From positions 62,001 through 126,000 of the forward strand of contig NZ_AUXV01000026.1 of NCBI RefSeq assembly GCF_001625575.1: 64,000 nucleotides of DNA, in the 5' to 3' direction. This DNA is from Pseudoalteromonas luteoviolacea S2607 (GTDB lineage: Bacteria > Pseudomonadota > Gammaproteobacteria > Enterobacterales > Alteromonadaceae). Positions 27,033-35,043 of this stretch are shown in pieces. Numbering within the stretch: position 1 is the stretch's first letter; each line of letters begins with the position of its first letter. A program made the position numbers and the translations under genes. The notes under the pieces were generated by a model. It did not search any database and had not been told where the DNA came from. It saw nothing but the letters and a program-made list of their open reading frames with translations.

Positions 27033-27968
27033 ATGAAAGTTGCTGTATTAGGTGCCGCTGGTGGTATCGGTCAAGCGTTATCACTTTTGCTTAAAAACGG
27101 TTTACCTGCGGGCTCTGAGCTAGCACTATATGATGTTGCACCTGTTGTTCCTGGTGTTGCAGTGGATCTTTCTCACATCCCAACTGCTGTTAAAGTAGCT
27201 GGTTACGGTAAAGACGATTTAGACCCTGCTCTAGCGGGTGCTGACATTGTATTGATCCCTGCTGGTATGCCACGTAAGCCTGGTATGGACCGTGCGGATC
27301 TATTCAATGTAAATGCGAGCATTGTTAGAACGCTAGCTGAAGGTATCGTTAGAAACTGTCCTAAGGCGTTTGTTGGTATCATCACAAACCCTGTAAACGG
27401 CACTGTTCCAATCGTTCGCGAAGTATTCAAAAAAGCAGGTACTTATGACGCTGCTCGCGTATTCGGTGTAACAACTCTTGACGTTATTCGTGCTGAGACT
27501 TTCATTGCAGAGCTTAAAGGTCTTGATGTTTCAGAAGTGAAGATTCCAGTTATTGGTGGTCACTCTGGTACAACTATTCTACCTCTACTTTCACAAGTTG
27601 AAGGTGTTGAGTTTACTGACGAAGAAGTTGCTTCTCTTACTAAGCGTATTCAAAACGCTGGTACCGAAGTGGTTGAAGCAAAAGCGGGTGGCGGTTCAGC
27701 TACACTTTCAATGGGTGCAGCGGCAGCACGTTTCTGCTTCTCTCTAGTTAAAGGTCTTCAAGGTGAAGAGAATGTACTAGAGTATGCATACGTTGAAGGT
27801 AACACTGGTGATGCAGAGTTTTTCGCGCAGCCAATTCGCCTAGGTAAAAATGGTGTTGAAGAGCTTCTACCTTACGGTGAGCTAAGTGCGTTTGAGCAAA
27901 AAGCAAAAGATGACATGCTTGCAACACTTGAAAAAGACATCAAAGAAGGCGTTGATTTCATGGCTTAA
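27033..27968 (+). CDS. mdh: NAD-dependent malate dehydrogenase
   Basis: Mdh interconverts malate and oxaloacetate in the TCA cycle. The 311 aa protein starts [20 protein letters not shown], with the NAD-binding glycine motif. The substrate Arg region [13 protein letters not shown] is near residue 77, the catalytic His is in [13 protein letters not shown] near 177, and NPVNGTVPI carries the active-site Asn. A TGGAG ribosome-binding site precedes the ATG at 27033. Codon choice is that of a highly expressed gene. It is single-cistronic, closed by a strong terminator. Confidence 0.97.
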   Translation: MKVAVLGAAGGIGQALSLLLKNGLPAGSELALYDVAPVVPGVAVDLSHIPTAVKVAGYGKDDLDPALAGADIVLIPAGMPRKPGMDRADLFNVNASIVRTLAEGIVRNCPKAFVGIITNPVNGTVPIVREVFKKAGTYDAARVFGVTTLDVIRAETFIAELKGLDVSEVKIPVIGGHSGTTILPLLSQVEGVEFTDEEVASLTKRIQNAGTEVVEAKAGGGSATLSMGAAAARFCFSLVKGLQGEENVLEYAYVEGNTGDAEFFAQPIRLGKNGVEELLPYGELSAFEQKAKDDMLATLEKDIKEGVDFMA

Positions 27969-27991
27969 TGCCTGAATAACACCTGAGATTG

Positions 27992-28020
27992 TAAAAGCAG
28001 CTTATAAAGCTGCTTTTTTA
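27992..28020 (+). terminator. terminator of mdh
   Basis: AAAAGCAGC and GCTGCTTTT form a 9 bp stem with a 7 nt loop, running into TTTTTTA. This is a textbook rho-independent terminator 24 bp past the mdh stop. Confidence 0.9.
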
Positions 28021-28021
28021 T

Positions 28022-28069
28022 TACTGGGTCTCGCCCAGTACAAAAAAACCGGCATATGGCCGGTTTTTC
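28022..28069. terminator. paired hairpins between mdh and serA
   Basis: TACTGGG-TCTCG-CCCAGTA (28022-28040) is followed by AAAAACCGGC-ATAT-GCCGGTTTTT-type symmetry (28042-28069, one base offset). The second hairpin has A and T tracts on both sides and would terminate serA on the minus strand as well as read-through from mdh. Confidence 0.85.
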
Positions 28070-28094
28070 AATATTGATGCTTACTACGCTTCAA

Positions 28095-29324
28095 TTAGTG
28101 TAGAATTCTAGCCCTGATTGTACCTTCAACGGCGCTTAATTCTTTGAGCGCAACTTCGGAGTGATCGCTGTCTACGTCAATCACAACGTAACCAATACAA
28201 TCGTCAGTTTGCAGATACTGGGCAGCAATATTAATACCATGTTGGGCAAATGCTTGGTTAATTTGGGTAAGTACACCAGGTCTATTTTCGTGTACATGAA
28301 GTAGTCGGCTGCGGTTTGATAACTCAGGCAACGAAACTTCTGGGAAGTTTACAGCTGTGACTGTTGAACCATTATCAGAGTATTTAGCGAGCTTTCCTGC
28401 GACCTCGATACCGATGTTTTCTTGCGCTTCCTGGGTAGAGCCACCCACATGAGGCGTTAAAATGACGTTATCAAATTCTCTTAATGGAGAAACAAACTCT
28501 TCATCATTAGATTTTGGCTCAACAGGAAAAACATCAATCGCAGCGCCGGCCAGTTTTTCGTGTTGTAAAGCTTCTGCGAGCGCATCGATATCGACAACGG
28601 TGCCTCTTGATGCATTTATTAAGATTGCACCTTGTTTCATAACCTCAATTTCGGCCATGCCTATGAGGTTTTTAGTTTGGGGTGTTTCTGGAACATGAAG
28701 ACTGATAACATCTGCGCGTTGAAGCAGTTGCGTAAGGTTTTGAACTTGTTGGGCGTTACCAAGTGTTAACTTATCTTCGATATCATAAAACTCTACCTTC
28801 ATACCAATGTTTTCAGCCATGATACCAAGCTGGGTACCGATATGTCCGTAACCTATAATACCTAACGTTTTGCCCCTTGCTTCATACGAGCCTATTGCTG
28901 ATTTGAACCATTCGCCTCGGTGCGCCATTGCATTTCGTTTCGGAATACCACGAAATAACAGTAAAATCTCGCCGAGTACCAGCTCCGCAACCGAGCGAGT
29001 ATTTGAAAAAGGCGCGTTAAAAACAGCAATGCCTTTACGCTTTGCTGAGTCTAAATCAACTTGATTTGTACCTATGCAGAAGCAGCCTATCGCCACTAAT
29101 TTTTCTGCTGCGTTTAGAACATTCTCGGAGAGATGAGTACGAGAGCGGATCCCGATGAAATGGACTTGACGGATCCGCTCAATAAGTTCATTTTCAGGTA
29201 GCGATGTCTTGAGGTATTCAATATTGCTATACCCATTACGCTTTAGCGTTTCAACGGCGCTTTGGTGTACGCCCTCTAACAATAAAATTCTAATTTTATC
29301 TTTTGACAAAGATACCTTACTCAT
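28095..29324 (-). CDS. serA: D-3-phosphoglycerate dehydrogenase
   Basis: SerA oxidises 3-phosphoglycerate with NAD+, the first step of serine synthesis. The 409 aa protein has the E. coli-type layout. The catalytic domain shows IGCFCIGTNQVDLDSA near residue 92. The NAD-binding domain shows LGIIGYGHIGTQLG near 154, INASRGTVVDIDALAEAL near 236 and the catalytic His in TPHVGGSTQEAQ near 290. A C-terminal ACT domain (about 335-409, HVHENRPGVLTQIN) gives serine feedback inhibition in the family. It is 12 bp downstream of rpiA, a neighbour pair also known from enteric bacteria. Confidence 0.97.
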   Translation of the reverse strand: MSKVSLSKDKIRILLLEGVHQSAVETLKRNGYSNIEYLKTSLPENELIERIRQVHFIGIRSRTHLSENVLNAAEKLVAIGCFCIGTNQVDLDSAKRKGIAVFNAPFSNTRSVAELVLGEILLLFRGIPKRNAMAHRGEWFKSAIGSYEARGKTLGIIGYGHIGTQLGIMAENIGMKVEFYDIEDKLTLGNAQQVQNLTQLLQRADVISLHVPETPQTKNLIGMAEIEVMKQGAILINASRGTVVDIDALAEALQHEKLAGAAIDVFPVEPKSNDEEFVSPLREFDNVILTPHVGGSTQEAQENIGIEVAGKLAKYSDNGSTVTAVNFPEVSLPELSNRSRLLHVHENRPGVLTQINQAFAQHGINIAAQYLQTDDCIGYVVIDVDSDHSEVALKELSAVEGTIRARILH

Positions 29325-29336
29325 GACTCATTCCTG

Positions 29337-29990
29337 TTACCTAGTTTGTGGACCTTGCGGAGTCCCAGTAATAACAGTGTTGGCACCACGGTGAGCAAAC
29401 AGTCCGTTGGTAACAACACCTACGATTTGATTTATTTGTTCTTCTAGTGCTTCTGGATCAGCAATACTTAATCCATGTACATCTAAAATGACGTTACCGT
29501 TGTCGGTAATTACACCTTGCCGATAAACCGGATCACCACCAAGCTTTAGCAGTTCACGCGCAACATAACTGCGTGCCATAGGAATTACTTCCACTGGCAG
29601 TGGGAAAGTACCTAATGTCTCAACATGTTTACTTTCATCGACAATACAGACAAATTTTTCTGCTACAGCAGCAACGATTTTTTCTCGAGTTAATGCTGCA
29701 CCACCACCCTTTATCATATGGCCTTGTGCATTGATTTCATCTGCACCATCTACATAAACGTCTAACTGGGCAACATCATTTAATTCATATACTTCAATAC
29801 CAAGTGCTTTCAGCTTTTCTGTTGATGCTTCAGAACTAGAAACTGCACCTTTGATGTCATCTTTAATACTGCCAAGCGCATCAATAAAATGATTTACAGT
29901 TGAGCCAGTACCGACTCCAACTATTGTATTTTCGTTGACGTGCTCCAGTGCAGCCCATGCTGCCGCTTTTTTCATTTCATCTTGTGTCAT
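29337..29990 (-). CDS. rpiA: ribose-5-phosphate isomerase A
   Basis: RpiA interconverts ribose 5-phosphate and ribulose 5-phosphate. The 217 aa protein (219 in E. coli) carries [15 protein letters not shown] near residue 25, [20 protein letters not shown] near 82 with the catalytic Asp, and REKIVA with the substrate-binding Lys. Its C-terminus [16 protein letters not shown] is typical. It lies directly upstream of serA on the minus strand. Confidence 0.97.
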   Translation of the reverse strand: MTQDEMKKAAAWAALEHVNENTIVGVGTGSTVNHFIDALGSIKDDIKGAVSSSEASTEKLKALGIEVYELNDVAQLDVYVDGADEINAQGHMIKGGGAALTREKIVAAVAEKFVCIVDESKHVETLGTFPLPVEVIPMARSYVARELLKLGGDPVYRQGVITDNGNVILDVHGLSIADPEALEEQINQIVGVVTNGLFAHRGANTVITGTPQGPQTR

Positions 29991-30088
29991 AACGTAATCA
30001 CTTTTTTGTTCTCAATTAAGAGGGGATTATACGCTTAAACACTTAAATTGCATGTCAATAAAGGTCGAAACTATGTACTATTTTTTAG

Positions 30089-30721
30089 TCATTTTTGATG
30101 GCATGGCCATTGATAGAAGTTTGTTGGTGTTAGAATGGCAGGCAATGGTACATCCCAAGCTTCAATGGGGAGCTCATTTACTTTTTGGCAGTCATGAGCA
30201 AGCCCGATTAATTTTGGTTTTGACCAGCTTTGAGCATAATAAGTCGCCAACGTTCTATCATAGTAACCTCCCCCCATTCCGAGCCGATTGCCTTTACCAT
30301 CAAAAGCCACGAGTGGCATAAGTAAGATATCGAGCTGCGCAATTGGGCAGATTTCACTGCAATTCAATTTAGGTTCTAAGATAGCATAGCGATTCTCTTC
30401 CATGGTTGAGTTTTTCTCATATTTTTGAAAGAGCAAATGAGTGCCGCTAAATGGGTGTATTACAGGTAGGTAAACATGGTGTTTTTCATGCCAAAGCCTT
30501 TGAATTAAAAGGTTTGTTCTTACTTCTCCATCGTTGGGTAAATAGATGCCAATAGCCGCGTTTTCTGGCAGTTCTACTTGTTGAATAAAATTCATGCATA
30601 GTTCAGTTTCGGCTTGGGTTTGAAAATTTTCATTTAGGTGATTTCTACATTTTCTGACTTCAATACGAATTTCTTTACGAACTTGAGCTTTTTTTGATTG
30701 TGAACTTGAATTTTCTTTCAT
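30089..30721 (-). CDS. fau: 5-formyltetrahydrofolate cyclo-ligase
   Basis: The enzyme converts 5-formyl-THF to 5,10-methenyl-THF with ATP. The 210 aa protein has a basic N-terminus (KAQVRKEIRIEVRKCRN), AIGIYLPNDGEVRTNLLIQ near residue 55, and the diagnostic LLMPLVAFDGKGNRLGMGGGYYDRTLA near 130. E. coli YgfA is 182-200 aa. In enteric bacteria fau follows zapA and 6S RNA. Here it instead overlaps by one base (TAATG) an upstream gene of unknown function, and I find no 6S RNA. Confidence 0.92.
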   Translation of the reverse strand: MKENSSSQSKKAQVRKEIRIEVRKCRNHLNENFQTQAETELCMNFIQQVELPENAAIGIYLPNDGEVRTNLLIQRLWHEKHHVYLPVIHPFSGTHLLFQKYEKNSTMEENRYAILEPKLNCSEICPIAQLDILLMPLVAFDGKGNRLGMGGGYYDRTLATYYAQSWSKPKLIGLAHDCQKVNELPIEAWDVPLPAILTPTNFYQWPCHQK

Positions 30722-31257
30722 TAGAATTGGACCATTTCTGGAAAAGCTAAGCTAAACCCTAAAACAATGAGTAAGACAAACAAGATAGATAGCAGGGTGT
30801 ATAGTAGCTTTTTGGATTTAGGTTTAGGCTCTGAGTCTAAATCCAATTCATCAAAAAGATCATCGCTTTGCCACTGTTCTTCTTCTTTGTCGTCATCCGT
30901 TTTTTGTTGGCCATCTATACGCTGTTCTAACTCTTCAAGCTTTTCTTCTATTCGGATCAAACTGCTAGTGATGTAGTCTAACGCTTCAAACACCCGTTCG
31001 TTGGCGGCATTATTGTTTGCAGTATTAGAGTTTGATGGTATTTCTTGAATTTTGCTTTGAAAGCCGTAAATAGCTAGCAGCTTAGCTTGCTTTAGACATT
31101 TACTTTTATCCGAAATGCCAAAAAGAGATTTGCCTTGGGTAAAAGCTTCTACCTTTTGTTTAGGTACGCCAAGCTTCATAGCAAGTCTTTCAATGGCATT
31201 TTGTCCATCCGTATCAGCGTCAAACCCAACAAAGGTTACACGATATTGATCACTCAT
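30721..31257 (-). CDS. unrecognised tail-anchored membrane protein
   Basis: I do not recognise this 178 aa protein. Residues 1-70 (YRVTFVGFDADTDGQNAIER, then KVEAFTQGKSLFGISDK and AIYGFQSKIQEIP) look like a compact alpha/beta domain. A low-complexity Asn-rich linker and a coiled-coil-like stretch (ITSSLIRIEEKLEELEQRID) follow, then an acidic segment, KPKSKK, and a single C-terminal membrane helix (YTLLSILFVLLIVLGFSLAF). It would be anchored in the inner membrane with its bulk in the cytoplasm. It is co-transcribed with fau through a TAATG overlap. Any functional link to folate metabolism is not established. Confidence 0.75.
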   Translation of the reverse strand: MSDQYRVTFVGFDADTDGQNAIERLAMKLGVPKQKVEAFTQGKSLFGISDKSKCLKQAKLLAIYGFQSKIQEIPSNSNTANNNAANERVFEALDYITSSLIRIEEKLEELEQRIDGQQKTDDDKEEEQWQSDDLFDELDLDSEPKPKSKKLLYTLLSILFVLLIVLGFSLAFPEMVQF

Positions 31258-31475
31258 ATTGATCCCTTACTTATTCTAATATGTTGAGTATACCCAAAAA
31301 ATCATGACAAGCATTGATTAAATCTAGGAATGGCGTGTGCAACGACATTGACGCAGAAGATACCAGGTTAAGCGGTGGTTGGTCTTGTTAAATCAAGGAA
31401 GGATTCGACTTTATGAGGGATTAAGACAGAGATAGATATAGGTTGTTTTTCCATTTACAAATTGAGTAATAATAA
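31258..31475. other. intergenic region
   Basis: About 220 bp precede the unknown membrane protein gene on the minus strand. It should hold that gene's promoter. I see no ORF, no 6S RNA-like structure and no clear operator. Confidence 0.35.
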
Positions 31476-31498
31476 AGCCAGACTCGGGGTGTCTGGCT
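31476..31498 (-). terminator. terminator of the S10 peptidase gene
   Basis: AGCCAGAC and GTCTGGCT form a perfect 8 bp stem with a 7 nt loop. Read on the minus strand it is followed by TTATTATT. It lies 25 bp past the peptidase stop. Confidence 0.8.
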
Positions 31499-31522
31499 CT
31501 ATATGGTTGGAACTCTTTACAT

Positions 31523-33046
31523 TTAGTATTTTGCGGCATGACCTGATGCTGGCAACGCATTCTTTATGAAGGCGCGTAGGTCATTATTTGAGAGCTTTAA
31601 GTCCTCGTAGCGCAAGTACATCATGTGCCCAGAGCGGTATCCTTTAAAGCTCAATCTATCTTTCATTTTTCCACTAGGATCTAGGTGCCATAAATTGTAT
31701 TTACCATCAAAGTAGTTTGTTGCACCGTCATAGTAGCCCGACTGAACCATGACATGTAAATAGGGATTTTGCGCCATTGCCAAGCGTAATTGCTCACCAA
31801 CATTGTTATTGGTTCTATCCCAAGGGTGAACAGGGCCGAACATATTGTATTTTATGTCAGTCTTGTAATTTAATTCATGGCGAAAATAGTGATTTATTGC
31901 GGGTGTAAATGAGTGCAACCACGAAGTTAGCTCTGGCCAGTAGTCAGGTTTTTCGCCTGCTGATCGTTTATCAATGCCCAGATAGCGTGAATCTAGCCTT
32001 CCCACTGTGAGTTCTTGATCTCGGAGCAGTTCTTTCCAAAATGCAGATGTCGGAATATCTAAATTATTTTGTGCTACGAACTTTTCTGACAAACCGCTGT
32101 ATTTCGCGACGTTCTTAATAACAGCCTGTTTTTCAGCTGTACTTATCATTGCCCCTTTAGCGAGTGCCGGTAAGTACTTGTCTAACGTATATTGCTCAAC
32201 TTCTTCAAGTAGTTCCAATAGGTCCTTGTTTTGTAAATCAGTTGAGAGCGCTTTGTGATACCACGCTGTAGCAGCGAAGTAAGGGAGCCGATTTGCAACA
32301 TCTACAGGGCCTTGGCGCTTGATGCCAATGTTGGTTGGTGAGACGAGTATTACGCCATTAAGATACATCCATTGATTATTTTGCAGCTCGTGCGCTAGAC
32401 CCGAAACACGGGTTGTACCATAACTTTCACCAATCAGAAATTTGGGCGAAAGGGCTCGGCCATGTCGATTGATAAAGGTGTTCAGCCACTGTGCTAAATA
32501 CTTGATATCGGCATTGACACCAAAAAAGCGTTCTTGCTGGCTTTTTTTACTTGGCATTTTACCTTCTTGGTTTGGTAGCACGCGAGAGTACCCGGTGTTA
32601 ACCGGGTTAACAAACACGATGTCAGTGGTATCGAGCACGGAATAAGGGTTGTCTTTAAGGCCATAAGGCTGAAGAGGATAGCCCTCATCATCAATTTTTA
32701 GTACTCGCGGGCCGGTATATGCAATATGCATCCATACTGACGCAGAACCCGGACCACCGTTAAAAGAGATCAATAAAGGTCTTTTGGCAATATCTTTGAC
32801 TTTGTCTTTTTTGTAATAAGTATAGTGAAGAGACGCAAGCGGATTTCCTTCATTATCCCATAAAGGTTGCATCCCAGTTGAGACGGTATAGTTTAATCTT
32901 TCCCCGTTTATGGTTGCTTTATGCTTTGTCACAACAGAGTGATCAATGTCGAAACTTAGTTTTTCTGGTTTTAGATTGTTAGCGACACTTGTTGCACTGA
33001 TGCAAAGTAGCAGCAAACCTGATATGATTTTGGGTACAGCAGTCAT
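31523..33046 (-). CDS. secreted serine carboxypeptidase, peptidase family S10
   Basis: This is a 507 aa exported hydrolase. A signal peptide covers about residues 1-22 (MTAVPKIISGLLLLCISATS). The oxyanion region SFNGGPGSASVWMH is near residue 94, and the nucleophile motif FLIGESYGTTR near 200 contains the catalytic Ser. The catalytic Asp is likely in VQSGYYDGATNY near 436 and the His in GYRSGHMMYLR near 477. Such enzymes remove C-terminal residues from peptides, fitting a marine heterotroph that feeds on protein. I start at the ATG at 33046, with AGGA upstream, and not at the TTG 12 bases before it. Confidence 0.87.
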   Translation of the reverse strand: MTAVPKIISGLLLLCISATSVANNLKPEKLSFDIDHSVVTKHKATINGERLNYTVSTGMQPLWDNEGNPLASLHYTYYKKDKVKDIAKRPLLISFNGGPGSASVWMHIAYTGPRVLKIDDEGYPLQPYGLKDNPYSVLDTTDIVFVNPVNTGYSRVLPNQEGKMPSKKSQQERFFGVNADIKYLAQWLNTFINRHGRALSPKFLIGESYGTTRVSGLAHELQNNQWMYLNGVILVSPTNIGIKRQGPVDVANRLPYFAATAWYHKALSTDLQNKDLLELLEEVEQYTLDKYLPALAKGAMISTAEKQAVIKNVAKYSGLSEKFVAQNNLDIPTSAFWKELLRDQELTVGRLDSRYLGIDKRSAGEKPDYWPELTSWLHSFTPAINHYFRHELNYKTDIKYNMFGPVHPWDRTNNNVGEQLRLAMAQNPYLHVMVQSGYYDGATNYFDGKYNLWHLDPSGKMKDRLSFKGYRSGHMMYLRYEDLKLSNNDLRAFIKNALPASGHAAKY

Positions 33047-33293
33047 GAGAATCCTCAATATTCACTTTGAGCATTTATTTAAGGCTTTTCTCGTTTTTTT
33101 TTCAAAGTTAATGAGACTAAATCGCAATATTTGTAGTTCATTACAATTTGTTCACGAATTAACGCCACTGCTTGTTTTTTTTGTCATAAAATTCGCGTAT
33201 ATTTCATCCTTATGTCTGTAGTATGAAAGTATTTAGCTCTGTTAAATTCTTGTTTAGCTGCTTACCCAGTTGTAGTCATTAGAGATTTTTTCC

Positions 33294-34562
33294 ATGCAAA
33301 GAGTATTAATTGTCGAAGATAGTAAGGTCGTTCAACAGATCTTGCGCCATTTGGCAGCACAACACTTAAACGTCGAATTAGATTTTGCTTGGTCTCTCAA
33401 GGAAAGTAAGGCGCTACTTAAAAACACTCGTTACACTTTGGCCTTGGTGGATCTCACTTTACCGGATGCCATGGATGCTGAAGTTGTTCAACTCACTCTG
33501 AGCCACAATGTTCCCACAGTTGTATTAACATCGAAGATTGATGAATATAGCCGCCAACAGATGCTTGAAATGGGTGTGGTTGACTATGTTATTAAAGATA
33601 ATCGAGACTCCTATTTATATGCCATAAAACTGGTGTCGCGGTTGCTGCGAAATCAAGGGTGCAAGGCGCTTATTGCTGATGACTCCATGATTAGTCGTGC
33701 GGTTATGCGCCAGATGCTAGAGAAACAGCTTTTCACTGTTTTTGAAGCGCAAGATGGTGAGCAAGCACTCACTATGCTCAAGTCTGATCACGATATCAAA
33801 CTGTTATTGACGGACTACGCTATGCCGACGATGGATGGCTTTGAGCTGGTCAAAGCTGTGCGTAATTTTAGAGGGCGTGATGACCTAGCTATCGTTGGTT
33901 TATCAGGCGCTGGCACGCACGGTTTGTCTGCAAAGTTTATAAAGTATGGCGCAAACGATTTCCTTATGAAACCTTTCATGAACGAGGAGTTCCACTGCCG
34001 TGTTATGCAGACCATGGAACAACTTAACTTGATTGCTGATATAAAAGATTATGCACACAGAGACTACTTAACGGGGCTTTATAATCGCCGTTATTTTTGT
34101 CAACACATGGACAAAGCACTAAAAAATGGTCCACTACCAAGCTGTTTGGCTTTATTAGATCTCGATTTGTTTAAAGAGATTAACGACAAATATGGTCATT
34201 TAGGTGGTGATAGTGTGTTAACTCAGGTTGCTGAGTTGCTAAACCAATCATTTGGAGATTGCTTAGTTTCGCGCGTCGGAGGTGAAGAGTTTGCTGTGTT
34301 GCTCCCCGGTGAAAGTTTAGAGGAAGCGAGGGCGATTTTTGACAACTTTAGATCTCGTTTTGCGGACAATATCTTTTACATTGAAGGTGAAGCATTGCAT
34401 TGCACTCTGAGTATCGGTATCGCAAAATGTGAATATGCCACATTAAGTGAAGTAATGAGGCACGCCGATCAAGCTCTTTATCGAGCGAAAGCGCAAGGCC
34501 GAAATTGCGCGATGGCAGCCTGCACCAATTCAAATCAATCAATTGAAAAGTGCACCATATAA
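33294..34562 (+). CDS. REC-REC-GGDEF diguanylate cyclase response regulator
   Basis: The 422 aa protein has two receiver domains and a GGDEF output. REC1 (about 1-115) has VLIVEDSKVVQQ and the acceptor region LALVDLTLPDA. REC2 (about 124-245) has ALIADDSMISRAV, LLLTDYAMPTMDGFEL and the MKPF switch Lys. The GGDEF domain (about 255-415) shows DYLTGLYNRRYF, LDLDLFKEINDKYGHLGGD and the active site VSRVGGEEF. The RxxD inhibitory I-site is not seen before it, so product inhibition may be absent. The N-terminal pair resembles stand-alone regulators of biofilm formation. No kinase is adjacent. Its stop codon lies inside its own terminator loop. Confidence 0.88.
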   Translation: MQRVLIVEDSKVVQQILRHLAAQHLNVELDFAWSLKESKALLKNTRYTLALVDLTLPDAMDAEVVQLTLSHNVPTVVLTSKIDEYSRQQMLEMGVVDYVIKDNRDSYLYAIKLVSRLLRNQGCKALIADDSMISRAVMRQMLEKQLFTVFEAQDGEQALTMLKSDHDIKLLLTDYAMPTMDGFELVKAVRNFRGRDDLAIVGLSGAGTHGLSAKFIKYGANDFLMKPFMNEEFHCRVMQTMEQLNLIADIKDYAHRDYLTGLYNRRYFCQHMDKALKNGPLPSCLALLDLDLFKEINDKYGHLGGDSVLTQVAELLNQSFGDCLVSRVGGEEFAVLLPGESLEEARAIFDNFRSRFADNIFYIEGEALHCTLSIGIAKCEYATLSEVMRHADQALYRAKAQGRNCAMAACTNSNQSIEKCTI

Positions 34563-34575
34563 GTGCACTTTTTCT
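34546..34575 (+). terminator. terminator overlapping the GGDEF gene stop
   Basis: AAAAGTGCAC and GTGCACTTTT form a 10 bp stem; the loop CATATAA contains the stop codon. TTTCT follows. Coding sequence and terminator share bases, a compact arrangement. Confidence 0.85.
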
Positions 34576-34629
34576 CCAATTTTAATACCCCTTTATCCTA
34601 CTTACCTGAAAAGTATAGCTTTATTATTT

Positions 34630-34645
34630 TGGCATAATCGTTGGA
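34630..34645 (+). promoter_or_regulatory. sigma-54 (RpoN) promoter for glnK-amtB
   Basis: TGGCATAATCGTTGGA matches the -24/-12 consensus TGGCACNNNNNTTGCW at all but two defined positions with exact spacing. It predicts a start near 34657, about 37 bp before the glnK ATG. glnK-amtB operons are classic RpoN/NtrC targets under nitrogen limitation, which supports the call. Confidence 0.75.
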
Positions 34646-34693
34646 TTGATCCTGTCATCATCAACAGGAAAAAGACTCCTTTGGAGGCCAACA

Positions 34694-35032
34694 ATGAAAA
34701 TGATAAGCGCAATTATCAAACCATTTAAACTGGACGAAGTTAGAGAAGCACTTGGTGATCTTGGTATAGAAGGTATGACTGTGGTCGATGTGAAAGGCTT
34801 CGGTCGACAAAGAGGACACACCGAGCTATATCGAGGCGCTGAGTATCAAGTTGACTTCATTCCCAAAATCAAGCTGGAAATAGCTACGCACAGCGAAAAC
34901 TGTCAGCGAGTTGTGGATACGTTAGCAAAGGCAGCCAACACCGGAAAAATAGGTGATGGTAAAATATTTGTGTATGACCTAGAACAAATCGTTCGGATCC
35001 GCACAGGTGAACTAGACGAAGAAGCGATTTAA
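34694..35032 (+). CDS. glnK: nitrogen regulatory protein P-II (GlnK type)
   Basis: The 112 aa trimeric PII signal protein senses 2-oxoglutarate, ATP/ADP and uridylylation state, and blocks AmtB when nitrogen is plentiful. The T-loop reads GRQRGHTELYRGAEYQVDF, with the uridylylation site Tyr51. The B-loop is TGKIGDGKIFV near 83. The ATG at 34694 has GGAGG upstream; the frame is open further back but the upstream codons do not match PII. I call it GlnK rather than GlnB from its linkage to amtB and the RpoN-type promoter. Confidence 0.95.
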   Translation: MKMISAIIKPFKLDEVREALGDLGIEGMTVVDVKGFGRQRGHTELYRGAEYQVDFIPKIKLEIATHSENCQRVVDTLAKAANTGKIGDGKIFVYDLEQIVRIRTGELDEEAI

Positions 35033-35043
35033 GGGGATAGACG

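Noticed and set aside
30000-31520. 6S RNA (ssrS) near fau
   Set aside because: I looked because of the enteric zapA-ssrS-fau order. A protein gene abuts fau and no long rod-like RNA structure is visible in the neighbouring gap.
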